This document shows positions 58,401 to 64,000 of a DNA stretch of 64,000 bases, piece after piece; the first letter of the stretch is position 1; the number at the start of each line of letters is the position of its first letter. A program made the translations under genes and the position numbers. This DNA comes from Eudorina sp. 2006-703-Eu-15 (lineage: Eukaryota > Chlorophyta > Chlorophyceae > Chlamydomonadales > Volvocaceae): the NCBI GenBank assembly GCA_003117195.1, contig BDSI01000044.1, positions 875,039 through 939,038 on the forward strand, in the 5' to 3' direction. The notes below the pieces were generated by a model. That model was not told the origin of the DNA. It made no database searches and saw only the letters and a list, made by a program, of their open reading frames with translations.

Positions 58401-61400
58401 CGGCCGCCTGCTGGCCGAAGCCGACGGCGCCCGTCCCGACGGAGCCGCCTGCCGGCAGGGGCCCCGGCTCCATGCCGCTGCTGACGTGTGCGCTGCTCTG
58501 TGATGCAGTACAACATGTCGTGCAGGGCAAGAATGGTTTGAGGACAGTCAACAAACGAAACGCTACAAATGGTTGTAGAGCAAAGAGACAGGCCCTGCAA
58601 AGATAAAAAAACGTTTCCTTAGAATAATAATGTACCGGAAAGAGCTTTCAGGAGGTTCACACAAGTACGTATATCAGGTGCTGACGGGCAGGTCAAGTTT
58701 CACTTCGTCAAGTTTCACTTCACCAAAGCAACAACAGCACGACAAAGCAACTGCCGAGGGCAGCGTCCGGCGGACAAACACAAACTCCCGACAGACGGCG
58801 GATGGAAGTCCGAACGGCGCATCTGTCCGTCCGTCCGTCCGTCCGGGTCCAACCCGTCCGTCCTTCCGCGCCGCCGCCTGCCTGCCCGCCATGCAACACA
58901 TTCGCGACTCGACAGTGACCAGGTCCGCAATCCGACACACAAAGACAGGCATACATTCCCCCACAGGTTCACGACCACCCGGTGGTTTTGTGGTGGGTGG
59001 CAGCCAACCCCGGAATCTCCCCCACAGGCCACGACGTCAATCCCGTCACATGTCGCCCAAGAGGCACGCGCACCTGCGGCATGCTCATCTGAGATGGCCC
59101 GCCGTACGACCCCATGGGCTGCGCGCCGTACGAATGGTGCCGCTGCGGCAGGCTGTACGCGGGCGCCATGTCGGCGCTGTGCGCTCCTCGGTGCGCCGCC
59201 GGCCCCGGCCCCAACTGGCCGCTCGGCGCGGCCCCCAGCGCCCCCGGGTGGGAGATCAGGTGTTGCGGGTCGTCCAGGGGGATGGAGGTAGGCACGAAGC
59301 CGCTGATGATGCCCTGCGCACCGTGGGGCACACACACACACACACATGCACCAGCCTTTTATTTATTATTGGGCCGGGCATTGGGTATATTCCATACGCA
59401 CATGGGCAAAGTTTTGGGGCGCTACTCGTGTCCCCCTCGCAAGCCACGCACACCTGTTTCTGCCCGCCGCCTAAGAACACATACATGCACATTAGGCAGA
59501 CATGCACGAACCGCCGGGGGGGTTTGTTTGTTTGTTTGTTTCTCAGCACAGGCAAACTGAGTCACACGCATACCGATACAGCCATTCGCAGCGACTGCAT
59601 GTGCCCGATCGACCGACTGCCGACGCGGCCCCAGCAACCCACAACCCCCTTCGCATGCCGTACCGTACCGTGCCGGACGTGCCCCAGCGTCGGGACCATT
59701 GGACCTCAAGTGCCCCCTCCTGCAGGGTGCGATGCCTCCTCCTACTCCTCCTCCTCTCTGCATGGGACTCCCCCGATCCACCTCGCACACCCCGTCCCCT
59801 ACGCGGCCACACCCTGACGGCGACTCCCCCTGTTTGCCATCACGCACCAGAGCGCCCGCTGCACGCATGCCCGTCCCGTGGAACGTTGCCCCTGCCTAGC
59901 CCTCCCATGGCCAGCCTTCCCCGCTCCCCTCAGTCCGCTCCCCTACGGACCGCTCCCCTCACTCCGCTCCCCTACGGGCCGTACCCCTCAGTCCGCTCCT
60001 CCGGGCCCGCTCCCCTCAGTCCGCTCCCCCCGGGCCGTGTCCCGCCTCCCCCGTACCGTGTCCTGCAGCTCCAGCAGCAGCCTCTCCCGGGCCTGCAGCT
60101 CCAACCGGAGGCCGTACACCTCATTCCGCAGCTCCGAGTTCTCCCGCTGCAGCTTCTCCAGCTGGGGGCCGTGCACGCCGAGGGACAGGCTGCCGCCGGG
60201 GCCGCCCATGCTGCCGCTGCCGCCCATGCTCATGGGGCCGCCCAGGCCGCTCATAGGGCCCAGACTGACGCCGCAGCTGAGGCTGCCCATGGCGCCCAGC
60301 CCGGCGGAGGGCAGCGGGATGGCGTTGATGGGCACACTCGCGGCCGCCTCGGGGTCGATGGCGGCCAGCTTGGTCTTCAGCATCTGCGGCGACGGGTGAC
60401 GAAGAGGAGGGGGGGGGGTGACGAGGAAAGTGGGGTGACGAGGAAAGTGGGGTGACGAGGACGGGGGGTGACGAGGACGGGGGGTGACGAGGATGGGCCA
60501 GCGCGCGCCCGAGGGTTCTGGGATTCTTGGGGTTCTGCCCCACCAGCGGATATGGAGGAGGCAGGGGACACCCAGCAGAGCGAGCGACTCATTTTCTTCA
60601 GTACAGACTGGGACTGGGACTGTCCAACCTGACCCATGCGCGCACGATGCACTCGGGGGGGGCCGGACAGTGCAGCGCATATGGCTTCACCATACCCCCA
60701 ATTTTCTTACTTACATCCCTTATGGCGCCTCTGCGCAGCGCATATGGCTTCACCATACCCCCACCCTCCTCCCACGTACTACATACTATGTGCTACGTAC
60801 GGCAGGCAAGCAGCCGCGCACGCACCGCGATGCCCCGCTCGCGCTCCTCGCAGAAGCGCCGTACATCCCCCGTGGCGATCCCTCGCACGATCTTGGCGAG
60901 CGTGAGGCGGCTCTTGTCCCCGCGCTTGCCCACGCCGCCCAGCAGGGGGCCCAGCAGCTTGCACTCCTCCGCCAGCCGCCGCTCGTCCTCCTTGGTGGTC
61001 AGCCGACCGCTGAATCGGCCCTGGAGGTGCGGTCGCCTGCATCCGACACCGCACCAGGGAGGCGGACAAACACCTCAAGGCACACACCTCACATGTCACG
61101 CACACCTGTGCTGCCCGCCTTAGAAACCCATACATACACACACACACACACACACAAATCCGCGCCCGGGGACCTTCAATAGGTGGCTGCTCAAGACGGT
61201 GCCCCACCAAGTGCGCGTGCGCGTGCCCCCTTGCGCGTTCGTCCATGGGCTCGATTTCCCGCCGCGGTGCAGCCATCAGCCGTTCGTAGGTGTGAGGGGA
61301 GAGGACAGAGGTGTGACCCCGCCCGAACTTCATGGTGATTGTGAAGGCACGGGAGGGGACGGGACGGGACTTGGCGCCAGTAGATGTGGCTAGACGCCAG

Positions 61401-62098
61401 ACGCTGCAGTTCCGCCGCCCCTGGGCTCACCTCGTGCGGGACCGCTTGCCGCTGCCCTGGCTGTTGCCCTCCCCGGCGTCCTCCAGCTCGCCCCCCTCCC
61501 GATCCTCGTTTTCGTCGTTGACCAAGTCGTCCGGGTCGATGCCCACGGCCCCGACGCTGATGCCCTGCTCTTTAAGCATCATGCTGTTGTCGTACACCTG
61601 GGGTGGGCAGAAGAGGTCCTGGGGCGAGTCAGCGGCACCGCCGCCGCCGACTGCGCTGGGCGCTGGGCCGGTGCCGCCGCCGCCGTTGCCGAAGCGGTGC
61701 TCTGCGTGCTGAGCGTGCGGCGCCTGCTGTTGTTGCTGCGCCGACGGCTGCGCACCTAGCGCGCTGCGGCTCTCGAAGAGGAAGCTGCCCGCGCCGCTGG
61801 GCAGCTGCTGTAGACCTGCGGTGCTGCCCGCTTGGACGCTGTCGGGATACCGCGCCGGCGGACGAAAGTAGTGCTGCGGGTGCTGATCCTGCTGAGCTTG
61901 CTGGTGGTGTTGGTGTTGGTGATGGTGAAGGTATTGAGGCTGCTCTGGGGCTCGGTGGAACAGCGGGTGCTGTTGGGAGGGGTTGTTATCTTCGGCACTG
62001 GGTCCGGAGCCGAGGGTGATGTGGGTCAGGCTTTGCTCACAGGCCGAATATACTTGCGCCGGCCTTGCACCGCTCAATTCGCCTTGCGTTTGGGACAT
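55409..62098 (-). CDS. Large low-complexity protein with charged block and leucine-zipper-like coiled coil, 9 exons
   Basis: Family not recognised. Exons: 61431-62098, 60826-61036, 60057-60383, 59074-59313, 58084-58497, 57325-57369, 56779-56973, 56384-56485, 55409-55717; 836 residues, phases consistent, ATG 62096-62098. The first 200 residues are Gln/His-rich, then acidic (DDLVNDENEDREGGELED), then basic (GKRSRTRR). Residues 224-293 are the only compact-looking part: RLTTKEDERRLAEECKLLGP, then KSRLTLAKIVRGIATGDVRR. Residues 366-400 are a heptad-type coiled coil (LEKLQRENSELRNEVYGLRL). The rest is Gly/Ser/Ala/Met-rich, with short Gln/Leu stretches (LQQQLNSLQAQ, VEQLQNM) and a charged end (LEQIMNSRAMRGEYDLPLEL). 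The composition suggests a nuclear regulator or RNA-associated protein. The coiled coil is preceded by Gly-rich sequence, so it is not a canonical bZIP, and the charged block does not fit a canonical bHLH. Confidence 0.78.
60395..60492 (+). repeat. GGGGTGACGAGGA minisatellite
   Basis: Six to seven imperfect units GGGGTGACGAGGAAAGT or GGGGTGACGAGGACG in the intron next to the exon at 60057-60383. Confidence 0.85.
60667..60765 (+). repeat. 28 bp direct repeat in an intron
   Basis: GCAGCGCATATGGCTTCACC followed by ATACCCCCA occurs twice, starting near 60671 and 60738. Confidence 0.85.
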
Positions 62099-62780
62099 GG
62101 AGGTGCTGGTCAGAGCGCTGCGGCCGGGGAACGGCGGAGGAACAGTTTAGTAGGAGTGTCGTCCTGTCGCGGAACATTGTCAGACTCGCACATATTTTGG
62201 CGGGAAGGGGTGCACAATTCCATGTCAAGCTTCGGAATTTATGCTGTGAGGAAACCGGCCGGTGCTGCTGGCAACAAACGTTAGCATGCCAATTGCCGTC
62301 TGGCTATCCAACATGAATTCATGGTACTTCAACAGCAATTTTGATACATCTTTTGCTATGTAGACGTTACGCAGCCTTCAGTTTAGGCGTATCTACAGTT
62401 CACAAAAGGCGTAAACGCGACGAGTCTGACATGCACGCACCAGGGCGTCGCCTAAAGGTGCGTATGTGGTTTAACTAACAAGCTGTCACAGCATCAATTG
62501 CAACGGCGTTTGACGACAGACATGGCCGGACTCCGCAAGACTTATCTATCGACTAACCTGCTGCTCCGCCTACACAGCGGCTAGGCCAATTTGCAGGGAC
62601 GCTGCCAAGATAAGCTCCTACAATCCTCATTAACCAAGAGCTCAGTATATCCTAAAGAGCCGTCTCGCCGCAGGGGTCAAACAAAGGTGACGCAGAACTT
62701 CTATGTGCAACTGTCTCAAGGACAAAGACACAAATGCTTATAATCTTAACGGAGTGTCGGAAAATAGAGCAAGGTGACAC
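62099..62780. promoter_or_regulatory. Divergent promoter region
   Basis: 682 bp of lower GC sequence between the minus-strand start at 62098 and the plus-strand ATG at 62781. No coding exon seen and no core-promoter motif firmly identified. Confidence 0.5.
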
Positions 62781-63173
62781 ATGTTAGAAGATGTGGACAT
62801 CGAATGTCCCCGGTGTCATTCCGTCTGCCAAATTTCGTTTACGACAATGCGGTACGACCAGCGCAATGTGCCCCACACCAAGATGCGCAGATACTACTCA
62901 AATCGGTTGCAACCTGACTTGTATTTCCAATTTAGCTCCAACACGCCACAGGTGACTGACAGCGTGTGCCACAATTGCAGGTACTCTTAAGTTTTATAGA
63001 TAGCAATACATTTGAAATCACTGCTGAATCATTGGTGTAGTGACGTGGAGATTCGTGCAGTGTCGCGCCTTAGTTGCGATGCGGATACGTGTAAACCGGC
63101 ACGTGCATGTACATACAATTGTTACGTAACCTTGTAATGCAATAGGACCTGTGATCTTACGTTACCTGAATGA
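62781..63173 (+). CDS. Small Cys-rich, probably zinc-binding protein
   Basis: ATG 62781 follows an in-frame TGA at 62775-62777. The first exon (62781-62980) encodes IECPRCHSVCQ near the start and DSVCHNCR at its end, with an aromatic, basic middle (MRRYYSNRLQPDLYFQF). Two endings are possible. Splicing from CAG|GTACTC at 62980 to TAG|G at 63146 adds TCDLTLPE and a stop at 63171-63173, giving 75 residues and a second cluster C-x2-C-x2-C. Reading through ends at 62990 (69 residues), with a TGTAA at 63133-63137. Two Cys clusters 50 residues apart suggest one zinc-ribbon-like site. Family not recognised; further exons right of 63173 cannot be excluded. Confidence 0.5.
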
Positions 63174-64000
63174 TAATCGGTCTTCGCCACTGCGACTTCA
63201 CACGGCCAGACAATCCGACAGCACGAACGCGTTACTGACCATGAAGGGCGGTGACCTAAAACGAACGGGTCGGGAAGGAAGGGCATTGAAGCAAGGCATA
63301 CGGGGATTAGGTACAACCAGGCAGCTACGGTTTTACCGAGGCGAGGACCCGTACCACGGACATAAAGTGCCTAGACGCGGCGAGTCGGGCAACGAAGAAC
63401 AATCCTCCCGCCAGACACAGCGCGACTCCCCTTTCTACATGTGACACCCCCCTCTCAACGGCCGCAGGGCACCAAAGCAGTGCACCTCGCAGGCCCTTGC
63501 TGGTTCTCATCCTCAGTTCCTCACCCCCGCTGTACCCGCCTACGTCGATGGCACAACAAACCAAGTGTGCCATGCTTTGCATTGTTGCATCCAGGGCTGC
63601 CATAACCCGCAATCGGTTGCGTCTGCATACGTTGTTCCCGAGGGTACAGGTGCATACGTTGTTCCCGAGAGTACAGGTGACGGATGCTGCTGTCCTGTGC
63701 TGTCGTGCTGTGCTGTTGTGATCCTGCTGGGGGCCCTCCACCTGGCCCAAGGAACCCCGCTGCCCATCCATGAGCCTGTGCGGGCCCCGTCGTGGTCGGC
63801 ACGTGCTCGCCGCTTCGCCCATCCTGATGGTCTGGTGCCGCTGTGCCATGGACCGAGAACGGCAACACCGAAGCCCCGTGAGACCCGGAGATAGCACACG
63901 GCACCTCGCAGCGCCAACAACTTCGCAACCCGGCTACCCGGGGTATTGCACCGCAGCCAACTCGCTGTTTTGCCTTTGTCCTGACTTTTGCAAAAAGACC
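63174..64000. other. Right end of the window, no gene seen
   Basis: Mixed composition with several short open frames in all frames, none convincing. A tandem duplication of about 27 bp (GCATACGTTGTTCCCGAGRG, then TACAGGT) lies at about 63633-63686. Confidence 0.5.

Overview
The window looks like nuclear DNA of a green alga of the Chlamydomonadales (volvocine type). Coding exons are GC-rich, introns are numerous with GT-AG borders (donors mostly GTGAG/GTGGG/GTAAG, acceptors mostly CAG), introns are full of short tandem repeats, TGTAA poly(A) signals follow several stops, and there is a large octotricopeptide-repeat (OPR) protein, a family expanded in these algae. The species cannot be named from the sequence. 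There are no bacterial operons, phage genes or CRISPR arrays. All multi-exon models were assembled by hand from splice signals, with reading phase checked at each junction.

Layout. 645-4359 (+): 3' part of a UV-damage endonuclease, whose first exons lie left of the window. 5555-11233 (-): platelet-activating-factor acetylhydrolase-type lipase, convergent with the first gene; their TGTAA signals lie on opposite strands within 17 bp. 14690-21295 (-): PMCA-type calcium-pumping P-type ATPase, 11 exons. 22653-27910 (-): kinetochore scaffold KNL1/Spc105 homologue, 12 exons. 29996-34957 (-): four-EF-hand protein with long disordered N-terminal half. 36592-41488 (-): DEAD-box helicase DDX47/Rrp3. These five genes (5.5-41.5 kb) are in tandem on the minus strand. 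A 640 bp divergent promoter separates DDX47 from the OPR gene 42129-51167 (+). 52828-53016 (+): small coiled-coil/tail-anchored protein. 55409-62098 (-): unrecognised low-complexity protein with a charged conserved-looking block and a leucine-zipper-like coiled coil. 62781 onward (+): small Cys-rich, probably zinc-binding protein.

The genes form no shared pathway: DNA repair, lipid hydrolysis, calcium export, chromosome segregation, calcium sensing, ribosomal RNA processing and probable organelle RNA control. The more interesting signals are a six-cysteine, three-sequon exoplasmic insert and a five-fold R-T-x-S-G tail repeat in the calcium pump; recognisable PP1-docking and MELT-like motifs in an algal KNL1; two unnamed small proteins; and at least four families of short dispersed repeats shared between introns of different genes, one of which flanks an OPR exon in inverted orientation.
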